This document shows, one piece after another, positions 43,716 through 55,906 of a DNA stretch of 64,000 nt; position 1 is the first letter of the stretch, and each line of letters begins with the position of its first letter. This stretch comes from Akanthomyces muscarius. Its lineage: Eukaryota > Ascomycota > Sordariomycetes > Hypocreales > Cordycipitaceae. The position numbers and the translations under genes are program-made. The notes beneath the pieces were generated by a model, which had not been told where the DNA came from, searched no databases, and was given only the letters and a program-made list of their open reading frames with translations. The stretch is taken from NCBI RefSeq assembly GCF_028009165.1, contig NC_079246.1, positions 310,001-374,000 on the forward strand, in the 5' to 3' direction.

Positions 43716-44928
43716 ATGTCCATCGACGTCGAGCCTCTCGAGCTGAACTTTCGGCGTATGTTGCCTGCCAGACGGCTTTGCTCTGTCTTGTCGACGCTTC
43801 GCTAACGTCTCGCTTGTCCCAGGCCCCTTTACCGTCGAGGTGTCGCAGACTCTCACCATCAGAAATACCAGCGCCGCGCCATTGGCTTTCAAGGTATGGC
43901 TCCTCTACGCGCATGCTGCATCTCCTTTGCAGCCATCTATTTTATTACCGACGTTCGTGACGCTGACAATGCTTCCCGTCGCAGGTGAAAACAACGGCTC
44001 CCAGGCAGTATGCTTCCGGTCCCTCCCTTCGCGACCCGCGGAACTCCCCGATTAACTTGCGTTTAGATACTGCGTCCGACCCAATGCCGGCCGTATCGAG
44101 CCTGGCTCGTCTTTCGACGTCTCTGGTACGTGCAATAACCGCGCGCTTTCCTCGTTTCCTTACCCAAATACTCATCTGCGACTACAGTGCTCCTCCAGGC
44201 CATGAAGACCGACCCCACGCCCGACGCGAAATGCCGTGACAAGTTCCTCGTCCAGTCCGCCCCTATCACTGGAGATAAAGAATTCACTAGCATTGCTGAA
44301 GTGGTGAGTGCAGTTTGCATCGGCGCAAGCAGGCCAAAGTGACCAGCTAACCGGCCTCAGCTCGACAACACGGATAAGAACCTGAAGCAGGAGAGAAAGA
44401 TTCGCGTAAACTGGCTTCCAGCGCACGGCGAAGCCGACTCAAACGCTGCTATCGTGACACCCAGCAAGAAGCTCATTAACGGCGTATGTATCTGGCCCGG
44501 ACTTGTCCTACAACTGTGCTAACCACATAAAGCAGAACGCCGAGACGCCAGATGTTTCGCACAACTTCTCCTCGCCCAGTGCTGGCGCTCCTCCACCGTA
44601 CGAAGATGACGCTTCCGCTGTCGATGCCGACGAAAAGGCCCCGATAGACACCCCCGCTGCCCTTGCTAGCCGTGCCATCCCCGCCGTCAAGGAGGCCGGC
44701 AGCGAGACCCTGGAGGCGGTCAAAGCCAAGCTGGCCGCCGCGCAAGCAGAGATTGCCAAGTTCAGTGACAGCGGCCTCCGCCAGCGCAACGTCAAGAGCG
44801 GCCAGAGCGAGAAGGTACCTGCAGGCGAGTTGGCGCAGGCGTCTAAGCAGAGCGCCGACGGCGTCTCGGTGCAGGTTGTCGCTATCCTGTGCCTCTTGAG
44901 CTTTCTCCTGGCATATTTCTTCTTTTAA
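43716..44928 (+). CDS. scs2: VAMP-associated protein (VAP), Scs2-type ER receptor
   Basis: Seven exons (43716-43755, 43823-43893, 43985-44007, 44067-44125, 44188-44303, 44361-44483, 44536-44928) encode 274 residues. It is a tail-anchored ER protein that binds FFAT-motif proteins and tethers the ER to other membranes, affecting lipid traffic and inositol signalling. The MSP domain covers about residues 1-125: SIDVEPLELNFRRPFTVEVS, FKVKTTAPRQYCVRPNAG (the conserved VAP signature K-T-T-x-P-x-x-Y-x-V-R-P) and VLLQAMK. A disordered linker, a coiled coil (about 190-220) and a final hydrophobic segment (VVAILCLLSFLLAYFFF) complete it. The third exon is only 23 bases but is needed to supply the signature motif. 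Six introns make it the most interrupted gene here. Confidence 0.94.
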
Positions 44929-45602
44929 CGCGCCCAAGAAGCGGGGCTGTGGTTTGAAAGATTTGGCTAGAGAAAAGAAGAAAACAGGGACGAAGAAGAG
45001 AGCAAAAAAGGAAGGATGGCCGGATGTAGGAGTTTGTATTATTTGCGCTCTTTTTTCTTACGAATTTGCGCATTGTCGGAGAATTTGCCACCTCTTTTTC
45101 TCTACGTAAACTGACACTGTCAGGACAGAGAAATGGCATTTTGCAGCTAGGGAGACGCCGGGGAGACGCGCGGGAGACGCGCGGGAGCGCAGGGGAGACG
45201 AGAAGGTGAAGAGGTGTTGACGACGACTTGATTTGAAACCCTAGTTCTGACTGGCCTGCCGTGGCTTTGTCGGCTTGTTCTGTTTTGTTTCCTCATACGT
45301 ATGAAGCTAGTCTTATTAATGTTCATGTCAAAAAATTGCCTTTGCTCCCTCTATTCTTGCGCTCACAAAACATCTCACTACGTTGAGTCTTGGCATGGTA
45401 ACTATGCGCTTCGTGTTTCGTAGTGTTCCTATTATATATGTATATCTCATCGCAATACCATCTACTAATGGTACCAAACAAGCGGATTAAAACGTTCTAA
45501 GCGCACAACTACAAAAGACCAGTCATTTCATGCCATAACACCAGTAGCAAAAATAGAAAGTATACAACTTTTCTTCTTTCGCAAATTCCACAGTAATCGT
45601 TT
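44929..45602. other. Convergent 3' region with minisatellite
   Basis: 3' ends of the VAP gene (+) and the desaturase gene (-). Contains a short GC-rich tandem array (listed separately) and no gene. Confidence 0.5.
45149..45200. repeat. GGGAGACGCGC-type minisatellite
   Basis: About four imperfect copies of a 9-11 base unit around GGGAGACGC within the VAP 3' flank. Confidence 0.75.
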
Positions 45603-46904
45603 CTATGCTTGGATTTCACTCTCTTTCCAGCTGACGGCGCCGCCCACAAGACGGCCGCCGTCCTGACGCTTGACGCGGCAGTTCATGCCGACGCTTTCGT
45701 CCCAGATGAAGCGCCAGATGGCGTAGACCCAGCTCTCGTGGCGGGGCAGGTCGTCGTAGAATTCGCTGGCGATACGGTTGACCTTATGGAGGCGCGTCCA
45801 GGGAACGGCTGGAAAGTCGTGGTGCTCGTTGTGCAGGCCGACGTTGTAGGTGAACCAGTTGAGGGGGCCGTAGTAGGAGAAGGTCTCGGGGACGGGGACC
45901 TTGTTGGCGGGGTCGCGCTGCGTGGGCGTGACCGTCTCGTAGACGTAGTGCTCGGCGATGAAGTGGCCGGCGACGGGGTGCAGGCTGCCGGCGAGGAACG
46001 AGGAGAAGACGAGGTAGAGCAGCGCGTGGGGCGAGGCGTAGCGCACGAGGAGCGCGTCAAAGGCGACCTGCACGGCAATGTTGAGGGCGTGGATGCGCGT
46101 GAGGGGGATGCGGTACACGGTCATGGGCCGGATGGCGTAGAAGAAGATTTGAAATGTGCAGAAAAAGGCCTTGCCGAAGATGGAATCGAGGAAGAAGGCT
46201 TCGAGGGCGGTCGGGAGATCGGTGTCGAGGCCGTCGACGCCGAGAGACTTGTGGTGAGTCAGGTGGTAGGGCTGGAAAGAATTGATGTCAGTATCGCTCT
46301 GAAGCATTGGAGACTTGTACAATCTTTGCGACAGGGGAGGGCGGGATAGTATCGTACTCGGAAGGAAGCGCTGTAGGGGATGCCGATGGGCAGGTTGGCA
46401 AAGATGGCCAGGAGCCGGTTCGCCAGGCCATTCTTGAAGGCCAGGTTGTGAGAGATTTCGTGAATGGCGAGGAAGAGGTTCTGGTTGGCCGTGGCGCCAA
46501 TCACGTAGGCAATGGCCCAGAACTTGAGCGACCAAAAGGGCGTCGACTGCAGGTAGACGGCCAGCGCCACCTGGAGGGCCACGACGCCGGCGACGACGTA
46601 TTTGGTGAGCGGTTCGGGGCCGCAGAGCTTTGTGATCTAGGCAGTGTCAGTATTTTGCGTTGGCGAGAAGCCATGGCTCTAGCGCAAAGCTGCATGTTGC
46701 ATCGTAACTGGTGGTGGGTCGTACCTCGGGGTGCTTCTTGATAATCTCAAGACGTCTCGTTCGGTGCGGCTCTTCGGTATACGTCCAGAAAAAGTCCTTG
46801 GGTCCGTTGGCGTCCGTTTTGGTGGTCTGTCCGTCTGCCGTCTGCGTCTTGCTGTTCTTGCCAGCCGCCGTCCTCGACGACATTGTCCTCGTCGCGACAG
46901 CCAT
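45603..46904 (-). CDS. des1: Sphingolipid delta(4)-desaturase
   Basis: Three minus-strand exons (46725-46904, 46358-46636, 45603-46271) encode 375 residues. The enzyme introduces the 4,5-trans double bond into dihydroceramide in the ER, on the route to fungal glucosylceramide. Three histidine boxes for the di-iron centre are present: HEISHN (119-124), HLTHH (156-160) and HNEHHD (300-305). Further family blocks are FFWTYTEEPHRTRR near the start, GLDTDLPT after box 2 and PFSYYGPLNWFTYNVGL-like sequence before box 3. Several hydrophobic helices surround the boxes. The start at 46904 gives a Ser/Thr-rich N-terminus; a second ATG eight codons later is possible. Introns are 88 and 86 bases. Confidence 0.94.
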
Positions 46905-48073
46905 TATGTTGTGAATTGGTCGAAGATTGAGCCGACTCGGAGAGGTTTCTCTATTTTCGTTCAAGGGGTGTGTGGTGGCGATGGTGTAGCGCACTTTGCT
47001 AATTTTAGCCCCAAAGTCAGGGACTGATGGGCTGCTATGCCGCAATTGCAAGAGCACAGCCGGGTTGTGAAAGAGAGTTTCTTTTCTGAATCAGCAGAAA
47101 AAAATTGTTAATGGGAAAAAAGATGATGGTTATAGGAGGGTGCGTGAAGAAGGAGGAGGAATGGGCAAAGAGAAGAGGCCGTGCTGGCTTGCTCCTCAGA
47201 TAGCTGCCGTGGCGGGCAAAGAAAATTGGTGGGGATTTCAGGGACAGACAGGGGCCACCAAAGTGCTGTACCTTGACTGGAGTGTGCCTGGGACGGGAGC
47301 GGGACGCGTTGCCAATGAGGGGTTCCACGCCACTCAACCACTGTATTTTTTGAGTGATGGTGTGTTTTCTACAGCGCCATGGCGCTCCAAATCCCTCTAC
47401 CTAGGTACCTACATAGGGTGGCCTGGTGCATATTTGGTGGGGCGACTTGCGGCGGGGGATGGCGCAGTATCTCGTTTTCGCCTGCGCACCCATAGACCAA
47501 GATCTGCTGATTCGGGAACTGAAGCTCCGGCCAGCCAGACCGACATTCATTCCGTTCAGGCAGTACCTTACAAGAAGCAAAAAAAAAAAAAAAAAAAAAA
47601 AAAGGCTAATTCAATTGCCATGGCCAGCATGGCTTGCGATGTTATTCTTTACCTATGATAGTATCGCCTGCTCTGGCATATCTTTCACTCAGACCGCCTA
47701 CAGGCCGCCCGACAAGTTGGTGCTCAGGGTGCACAACGTGGACGGCCCGTGACGAGTTGTTGGGCCGGGCATCATCATCAGATACAGGAAGCATGACAAG
47801 CCGGGGAACGGCAATACACATCACAAGCATCTCTACGCTTCTTCTACGATTAACTACGCAATAGAACAAACAGCAATGCTCGGCCACCGAAAGTGGTGCC
47901 AGATGTATTCAAATCTTGCAGCGGCCTAGCCACAGGCAGGGGAATCGTGTGCGCCGCAGCAGCCCACTGCTGCTCGTCGATATTCACAGTCGTAGAATGT
48001 TTGTCATAACAAAACAATATGCAAGAAAAGTATGCAGAAACAATGCAATCCGTGGTGCCGCCAAACGACTGCT
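46905..48073. other. Intergenic region with long poly-A tract
   Basis: Upstream of the desaturase and downstream of the amino-acid transporter, both minus strand. Contains a run of about 26 A (47,579-47,604). The frame at 47140-47658 is not supported by composition or family. Confidence 0.5.
47579..47604. repeat. Poly-A tract
   Basis: Uninterrupted A run of about 26 bases, the longest homopolymer in the window. It could be a genuine homopolymer or the tail of an old retroposed copy, but no element body adjoins it. Confidence 0.8.
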
Positions 48074-49740
48074 TCAAGAGCCGTTGGAGGCGCATGAAAA
48101 CACGCCCGCCACCTCGCCCGCCTCAAAAGAATCAATGATGCCCTGCACACTGGCGTAAGTTCCCACTGTTAGGAACATGACACCAGTAAGAATGATGAGC
48201 ACATTGAGGATGTTTGAAAGCATATCGAAAATCTTGTTTTCCTTCTTTCCGTCTTCCCGATCCACCTGGCGCATGCGAAAGTAGGCGACGCCCCAAAAGA
48301 TGAAGCCGAACCAGCTGTCAAACAGCGAGGACATGACCGACAGAACTGGTTTTTGTTAGCTAGTGTTCAAATACCGCTCCTCCAGAAGATGACAATGATG
48401 ATATGAAAGTGTAAAGAAAACTTACGTGACGAGAAGAAAGGAATAACCTGCGAGATGAGGAATGCGGCGATCCAGGTGATGAGTAGAATACCAGCCCACG
48501 AGCCCCACCCAACAACAGTGTGGTCGTTGAGATGGCGAGAATTGCGAAACAGGCGGAAGAAGACGAAGCGGCATGTGACCGAGGCATACAAGCAGCCAAG
48601 GAAGATGAGCGTGGGTATCATGAATGAGAATGAAATCTTCTTGTACAGGTCTTGCAGAGAACCAAAGGCCGGGGCAGTCATGTAGTTGTTTCCAACAAAG
48701 GCGTACATGACTCCGCCAACGACACAAAAGACGATGATTTCGGCAATGGTGCAAGCCCACAACGACTTGGGGAACTCGCTATAGAACGTCAGTAACAAAA
48801 CGAGTGGACAAAGGGCTTAGGGTGCTCACCGAGGGTCGCGCATTTCCGCAATGAAACTGGGCAGGGTAATTTGACCAATAAATGTGTAGCTGATGTTGAG
48901 GAAAGCTGCCATGCCCTGAACAAACGTGACGCTCGCATTGGGGAACAGGTCATAAACGATGTCGCCGCTGCCAGCCTTGGCAGGAGGGCTACTCTGGACG
49001 GCTGCGAAAACTGCGGCCAGAACAACGGAGACAAGGGTAAAGGCGGCAGACGCAGTACCAAGCTTGGACATCATCTCAAAGGTACGAGGAAGGGAGCCAA
49101 TCCAGCAGATGAAAGTCACCAGTATTGAGAACTCGACAGTTCGGCAGCCGCCAATGGTGTCGCTCTCGGTCATGGTGTTGATGTACTTGGCGCCAACGAG
49201 GACGTGGAGGCCCTGAATGAAGGTGTTGTTGAGGATAAACATGACGGCTGTTCCCCACCATGCCCATTTCTTGCCCCAAAACAGAGTTTGGCCCAGATCG
49301 CAGACATCGCGAATCTCTGGGTGGCGGAGACAAAACTTCCACATGATCAGACTGGTGTAGAGGACAAGCGCAGCGACAACAATCGTGAGGATGAGTCCAG
49401 GAATGAGACCAAGATAGCGGTAGGACCACGGGAAACTCATGATGGCCAAGCAAATGTACTCGCTAAACAGCAGAGCCGCAGTTTTTTGCCACGAGCATGT
49501 GCGATACTGGATGGCAGCACCATCCTCAGCAGCCAGCTGTCGATCGAGAATCTCCGAGGCAGTTTCAGCCCGATCAGAGTCGTCAGTCTTCAAGTAGTCT
49601 GGCAGCGGCGCAATGCGCGAGCCAACAACAACATCCTTGCCGCCAAAGATGGAGGCCCATCTGGATGAGCTGGTCGTGGTGGCGGTGTTGACGGCCTCGA
49701 GGTCCGGGGGAGAGGACGCTTTGAACGATTTTTCAGACAT
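48074..49740 (-). CDS. AAAP-family amino-acid transporter (N/mtr system type)
   Basis: Three minus-strand exons (48830-49740, 48426-48778, 48074-48345) encode 511 residues. The protein belongs to the amino acid/auxin permease family (Aa_trans), like Neurospora Mtr, which imports neutral aliphatic and aromatic amino acids through the plasma membrane. About 75 hydrophilic residues precede the first helix, then about 11 membrane segments follow: ALLFSEYICLAIMSFPWSYR, LIPGLILTIVVAALVLYTSL, and later FIAEMRDPREFPKSLWAC, a highly conserved family motif spanning the first splice. The cytosolic N-terminus is Ser/Thr/Asp-rich, typical of permeases controlled by ubiquitylation. Introns are 51 and 80 bases. 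Substrate specificity is not determined by sequence reading. Confidence 0.92.
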
Positions 49741-52337
49741 GTTGAATGCGATTGGCTGTCGTAATGTTTGGTCCGAGGTGCTTGTTTGTGAAAGAAAGAG
49801 TGCGCGCGAGCTGGAGCGGCCGCGAAACGACTAACAAATTGGGAGCATTCGAGACTTTGTGAGCCAAGGACGGAAGCGCAAGCGCGGAACTACTATGTAG
49901 AACCTAAAGAGGTGAAGGGTTTGAGAATGACAAAGTCGATGCCTGTATGCATGTGCAATGGTGTTTTGATATATTGCAAGACGTAAAAATACGACGAATT
50001 AGGTCGAGGCTGAGGTGAGACCGTAAGCGGTTCGTCAAAGTGCTCGGGAATGAAAACGGAATTGCAAGACAAGGAGCCTGGGGCGTCGACAGAACCGGGG
50101 CAGGCCAAGTTTAAAAACAGCCATCTCAACCGTCGACCGCATTCCACAGCCCAGGCATCGCCGGCGTCTCACTTTTCGAAGAGGAAGAGCGCTGCAGCTA
50201 ATCCCAGCAAGCGGCCCTTTGGCGGTTGGCTAGGCTCGGGCGGGCCATTGAACGAGCGAATAGTGGCATCTACAGCGCAGCCGTGCAACGCAGAGGGTGC
50301 GATGACGTCTTGAACGCCCCTGTAAATGCGCCCAAGTGACCCCCCACAGTGGGCGGCGCCATGTGGACCTGGCGCAGGCGGCGTGGCTGCTGAGGCGGCA
50401 CAGAGTTTTCTATACAGTGCCTCTGTTTCGCTGGTTTTGCTCCGGGCTGTTTCTTGGCTGCGCAGGGTGTTCAGTTGCGTGCAGTTTTGCGCGCCTCGCC
50501 AAGTCGCTTCGTCCCGGATTCGCTCTCGATGTGCCTGCTTGGCGAGGCGGAGGCGTCGATATTCTTGGTTGGATCGGGTGTATTTTGCAGTCTGCGCAGA
50601 TGTACCTTGTATCCGTAGTATTAGCCCATATTATCAGCATCGTCAGCGCAGCACAGTGCCAGTTTCGTCCGGCCTGCAGGTGTCAGAAGTGGCGGCTCGG
50701 CGGCTCAAGCTAGGCAGGCTGGCAAGCAGATAGACACAAAGTTTAGTGAGATGCGCAGGAGCGTAACCACCAGTAGCGCACAAGAACAGTGGCCAGCGAG
50801 TGGGTTAGCGGAGGACAGGCGGGCATAGAGGATGCTCGCGGCCCACCCCCTCTGTCTGTTTTCGTGTCGGCTGGCCCGGGCTCTGTCGAATGCTAACGAG
50901 ATGGATGACATTGACTCGAATTGCGTAGGAGGACTGGAGGCCAGTCATTTGTCGACATTCGGAACAATGGAGTTGATGATGGAGAAGTGAAAAGCCCCAG
51001 TGTTTAAAAACTGAAAATTGAAATTTCTGCAACAGTCGCTCGTTGCCTGCTGCCGTGCTGCTCGGCTGGCAGCTGGCAGGCAAATTGGCCAGCGACTGTT
51101 GCGGGGCTCGCAAACGGACAACCAGGATTATCTTGGACATGGACATGCAATAACCCAAATTTGAGTGGTCAAGTCACAAGTGTAACCAGTACGAACACAT
51201 CTCCCGAAATCATTTCAAAGTTTCTTCCACCAGAACATCCTGCGGCCAACTGGCAGTCCCCAGTTACTTCGTATCCCCTGCGTAGGTACCTCAAGGCTGC
51301 CGCCAAAAGCCTGTCGTCTTCAGGTACACCCCGAGCAAGCCAAGTTGAACATGGTGCTGAAGTCTTCATTGCAAGGAAAGCAACATCTACTGGTACACCT
51401 GCCGACATCAACTGGGCAACATGTCACGCAACCAAAGGAGGGCCCAACCGACAGCCGTCCAGAAGCTATTTGGGCCCGCCGCCATTGCCTTTCATCACGC
51501 AATACACCAGACACGGCTCCTTATCAGCGCCCGTAAGCAAGGACGCCTCAGGGCCAAAAGTGTCTATGACCCCCTAGCGCCGCATCACCAGAGCACGCCA
51601 TAGTCTCGAGCGGTCGGCCGTCGGGAAGCGGGAGTCGGATTTCAGCTCTTTAATTTTGGATCGTCGGCCATTCATGCCAACATGGCCAAGATTGCCAGGG
51701 TCTTTCTCGGGTGTTCGCGTGACGCGCGCCGCATGCTACGTGCTCTGTGGTGTCGCACAAATCCAGACCCCGAATAAGGTTGTTTTCTGTGCGACTGCGA
51801 CACTGTGATTGTGCAGATTACCATGCTCCCCATGCAGGACCCTTACTGTCGATGATTTGCCCTGTGTCTCGAATTCACTCTCGGTTATCCCGCTGCCAAC
51901 GAAGCAATCCTCAGGATGGACGTGCCAAAGTAGAGGCATCTTCAGTCACGGTGACAGATATTCTGCCATTCAAAACTCAAGCCCATGCGGATGACCACTT
52001 ATCAGGGCTAACAACGTCCACAAGCTTGTTGGGAGGGGCGCCGCCATGGACATCTCAGATTGCGGGGATGCCTTAACCAAAATCGGCGTCTGGGTCTTCA
52101 ACGACTGAGAACAGCCGTTCAGACACGACCAGTCCAAGGTTCTCGAAAGAATCACTTCTCGCAGATACTCATTACGTTGGGAAATTCTGGAATTTTCTAA
52201 TGAGTCACAACTTCGTTAAAAATCCAGAGCCGCTCCAAAATGAATAGTCTGCGCTGGTGGTCTTATTAAGGGCCCAGCTACTGCGTGAGTGGTTCCAGAC
52301 CAACGGTCACTCGTACCTCTATCCTCCACCGCACACC
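49741..52337. other. Long divergent intergenic region
   Basis: About 2.6 kb between the transporter (-) and phosphotransferase (+) starts. The first several hundred bases should hold the transporter promoter. Open frames at 50326-50733, 51161-51577 and 51736-52076 have no family resemblance and unnatural composition. It might contain a lineage-specific gene with introns that I cannot see. Confidence 0.4.
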
Positions 52338-53661
52338 ATGGCACCGTTGGAACCCCATGAAAAGAAGCGGCTCCTTGCCTGTATTGTGCAAGAGCTTTCA
52401 GCTACCCCGTATGCATGCTTTGATTTGGAGCCATTGCTCAGTGGAACGACCAATTTCACCTTTCGTGGACACCTTGCCACAGCCTTGGCCGAAACCGACG
52501 AACAGACCGTCATTATCAAGCACACCACAAGCTACGCAGCTCTGAACAAGGACTTTCCCGTTGACATCTCCCGTTGTGTTGGTCACATCATTCTCATACT
52601 CCCCCTACCACTTTACTAAGAAAAAACTGCAGCTATTTGAAGTGTACGCTTTGCAAGCTCTAAACAGCTTTCCTGCCGTAGAACCTGCCTCGAGTGACTC
52701 ATTCGCAGCCCTTTCCCCGCGGCTCTACCACTTCAACAGTGCCGCCAACATCCAAGTGCTACAAGATATTCAGGGTGTTTGGGACCTGCGGGAGGTTCTC
52801 GATGCACCGTCTGCAGACGCACTGGTGTCGCAGACGCAAATCGCAGATGTCGGGCGGGCGGCGGGTGCCTGGCTGCGCCGCTTCCACCAGTGGGCTGTCG
52901 AGCCGGCGCAGCGGTTCCTCGCGCAGGAAGTTGTCAGAAATGAGGGCATGCGCGGACTTAAATGCCGCGTCACTTGCGATTCCTTTATCGGGGTACTGGA
53001 GAACTTCCCGGATATTTACGAGCCCCATGCGACGACCCTAGGTCTCTTTAGGGACATGGCGCAACTGGAATTCCAGCGACTGCCAGGTCTGGCCGATGAA
53101 GACGACGGCTGGGGGGTCATCCACGCTGACTTTTGGTCTGGAAAGTATGTATTTGCATCAACTTCCCACTATTGCCCTATTCGCATTCCTTGTAATTCGT
53201 GTTCATGTCGATTATTGGCATCGGCTTACCGTCCGCGCAGCATTCTTATTCCTTCTAGCATCCTTACGCCAGCCGGCGTGACAGGCCACGACAGACACAT
53301 CGCCATTATAGACTGGGAGTCGTGTCAATTTGGTCCACGCGCATTTGACGTTGGCGGTATGCTTGGAGACATGTGTGAGAGGCATCACTTCAAAGGTGTC
53401 AATGCTGCGTTGTCCGCCATGGAAGGCTTCATTTCGGGCTACGGCCCCATCAGCGACGCTCTGGCTTTCCGAGTGGCAATGCATGCGGGTGTTTTCCTCA
53501 TAACGTGGTATAATCGCCGCGCGCCGGGCAGTCCTCTGCCTGCGCCTCTGGAGGTTGCCCGAGCAGCCATGGCGCTAGGTGTGCAATTCATTGTCCGAGG
53601 GTGGGAAAAAGATAAAGCCTGGTTCAAGGAGAGCATTTTTGCGTCTCTATTTACTGGCTAA
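52338..53661 (+). CDS. APH-like phosphotransferase family protein
   Basis: Three exons (52338-52577, 52633-53144, 53241-53661) encode 390 residues. The protein has the aminoglycoside-phosphotransferase/choline-kinase-like fold: an N-lobe (LLSGTTNFTFRG, then VIIKHTTSYAAL containing the ATP lysine), a hinge (GVWDLREVL), the catalytic HADFWSGN (about 244-251; Asp as base, Asn as metal ligand) and the metal-binding IIDWESCQFGPRAFD. These families phosphorylate small molecules such as sugars, choline or methylthioribose; the fungal members are uncharacterised. The first splice uses a weak GTTGGT donor and joins ISRC to LFEVYALQALN. The second intron (96 bases) is stop-free and a multiple of three. 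The stop lies 51 bases from that of the convergent peptidase gene. Confidence 0.87.
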
Positions 53662-53712
53662 ATTGTATAGAAAGAATTTCATCGGGGGTACTGGGGTCTC
53701 TGCTTAGCTCCA

Positions 53713-55906
53713 TTACAGATTCATGGAGGATTTGATCATTTCCATGTATGGCACACTACTGGGCTCACGCCCCAGATATCCAGCAAGCAAATTGTTTAGG
53801 GAGCGAATGTTGGATCCGGGCTCCAGTATTACGCGTCTATAACGGTCGAATTCGTCGCGCAATTCTTTGCTGACCAGTTCCTCGACGGTAGCCGCTCGCT
53901 TCGTGGGCATGTACGGCCGGAGCTTGGTCTCGAAGATGTCGTAGCTATACGCGTGGGATCTAAATGGGTACTGTCAGTTAGCCGCGAATAAAAAAAAGGG
54001 TTGATGCGCCATCGCAAAATGAATCAGGGCTCACTTACAGCACATATGCATAATAAGACGCCGCGTAGCCAATTGGAAAGCGAAAGCGACAGAATGACTT
54101 GGCAGCATCCCATCCGAGGCCCAGCTCCTCCGGTCCGCCGATCTGCCCCAGCTCTCGGCGCAGCTTATTAAACCCGCTCGCCATGTTCATGTCCCGAATC
54201 TCCTCCAAGCTCCCTGGCGTGTGGATCCTCATGTCAAACACGGAGAGGAGCAGATTGGCCGCGTCCGCCAGCGACTTGTGCGCCCATCGGCTGCGCAGCA
54301 GGCCGGCCAGCAGCGCCTCGGGCAGCCTCTCCTCCTCGTCCTCGTAGTGTCCCGAGATGGTGCGCACCACCTCCGGGCTCCAGAAGACGTGCTCAAGCAT
54401 GACGCTCGGGACTTCGACAAAGTCGCGCGGCATGGCGCGGCTGTGCGTGCGCCGGTGCGCGCTGCGCGCCAGGAGATGGTGCAGCGCGTGGCCGAGCTCG
54501 TGGAACAGCGAGACCGTCTCGTGCGGCTTGAGGAGGCTGGGGCGGCGGCCGGACGGGTCGGGAGGGGTGTAGTTGGTGACGACGACGCTGACGGGGTGGT
54601 TGCGCGTGCCGTCGGGGCGGACAAAGGCGCTGCGGATGCAGATTGTGCCTTTGTGCCCGTACTTGTGGTCGCGAGGGAAGGGGTCGAGATAGAGGTACCC
54701 GATGAAGGCGTCGTCGTCCGGGTCGGCCTGCGTGTCGCGGCTCCAGACGGTAAAGGCGTGGACGTCAGAGTGCCAGGTGCTCACTCGGGCGGGCTCGATG
54801 GAGATGGAGAAGAGGGCGGAAAACAGGGCCAGGAGTCTGGAGAGACACCCGGTAAAAGGAAAGTACTCGGCTGCTTTGTCGGTGTCGACGTGGAAACTGG
54901 ACTGGATGGCTCGCTCCGTGTAATACTGCTTGTCCCAAAGAAACAGTCGCTTGCTCTCTTCCGAAACCGCGATGCCTTGCTCGATGAGGTGCTTTTCCTT
55001 GATAGACTCGAGTGATGCGACATCATGTCTGCCAACATCAACCAAGCTATCCTGGAAATTTTGCAGGAATTGCAGCGCCTCGGCCGTGGAGACGAGTCTG
55101 TACGGCTCACGGTACTCTGCCCAGTTTTTGAGGCCAAGAAGGCGAGCCAGCTCATGGCGGAGCAGCAGAATCTCCTTCAGCAGCACGTCGTTCTTCCCTG
55201 CCACGCGGTTCTCATAGTCCAGCCACGCCTTGCGCCGCGTCTCCGCACTTTCGGCGCTCTTGAGCACGGCATTGATGTTGGGCAGTCTCCGGTCCACCCA
55301 GCGCTTGTCCCCGTCCGCCTTCCAGCGATTGAGGGTATGCTGCGGAACGCCCTTGAGCTCGTCAAGCGTGAGCCATATGCCGGACGCATCATTGTCGAGG
55401 TTCGAAATGAACTCCCGCGTGAGCTTGGGCAGCGCGGCCTGGATCTCCCCGACACGGGCGCGAGCGGTCGGGTCCTCGAGTCCGAGGCCGAGTTCGATGA
55501 ACTCGTGGCGGATGCGCTCGAGGCAGAGCTGTGACTCCTGGTCCAGAGGTTCCTGCAGCTGTTTGCGCCATACGGCGTCGACGACGCGAAACACGTCTTG
55601 GCGGGCGCAGTGCTGGTTGGCGGCGTCGGTCATGGTCTGGAAAAACTGCAGCGAGGCGTCGCGGATGGTCTGCTCGGGCGAAGTCGAGCGCAGCCAGGCA
55701 AGCCAGTCGGCGTGCTGGCTGCGCGCATCCTCGTCATGGAGGAGTGGTAGAATGGCATTGGCAAAGGTTGCGTCCTCGGGGGGGATGGCGGCGACGCGGT
55801 CGTAGACTCGGGTGGTGGCCGCGATGAGCTCGGTGGCTTCTTTCTCGAAGAAGGATGGCGATATTTCAAAGTCTATGGGTGGCTGTGGGGGTTGTCTGGT
55901 GGCCAT
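53713..55906 (-). CDS. prd1: M3A zinc oligopeptidase (thimet oligopeptidase/Prd1 type)
   Basis: Two minus-strand exons (54039-55906 and 53713-53959) encode 704 residues. It is a family M3A metallopeptidase, cutting short peptides in the cytosol. The zinc motif HELGH is at 469-473, with the third ligand Glu498 in RDFVEVPSVMLEHVFW, 25 residues on. Other family blocks are LLRHELARLLGLKNWAEY, GYLYLDPFPRDHKYGHKGT and the C-terminal PIGYAASYYAYVL joined across the intron to SHAYSYDIF. The N-terminus lacks a mitochondrial presequence, and the length fits saccharolysin (Prd1, 712 residues) better than the mitochondrial intermediate peptidase. The intron is 79 bases with a GTAAGT donor and TAG acceptor. 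Convergent with the phosphotransferase gene. Confidence 0.93.

Noticed and set aside
45609..46349. 246-codon plus-strand frame over the desaturase
   Set aside because: Antisense shadow of the desaturase third exon and intron.
54221..55015. 264-codon plus-strand frame over the M3A peptidase
   Set aside because: Antisense shadow of a GC-biased gene; composition Val/Gly/Arg-rich with no domain.
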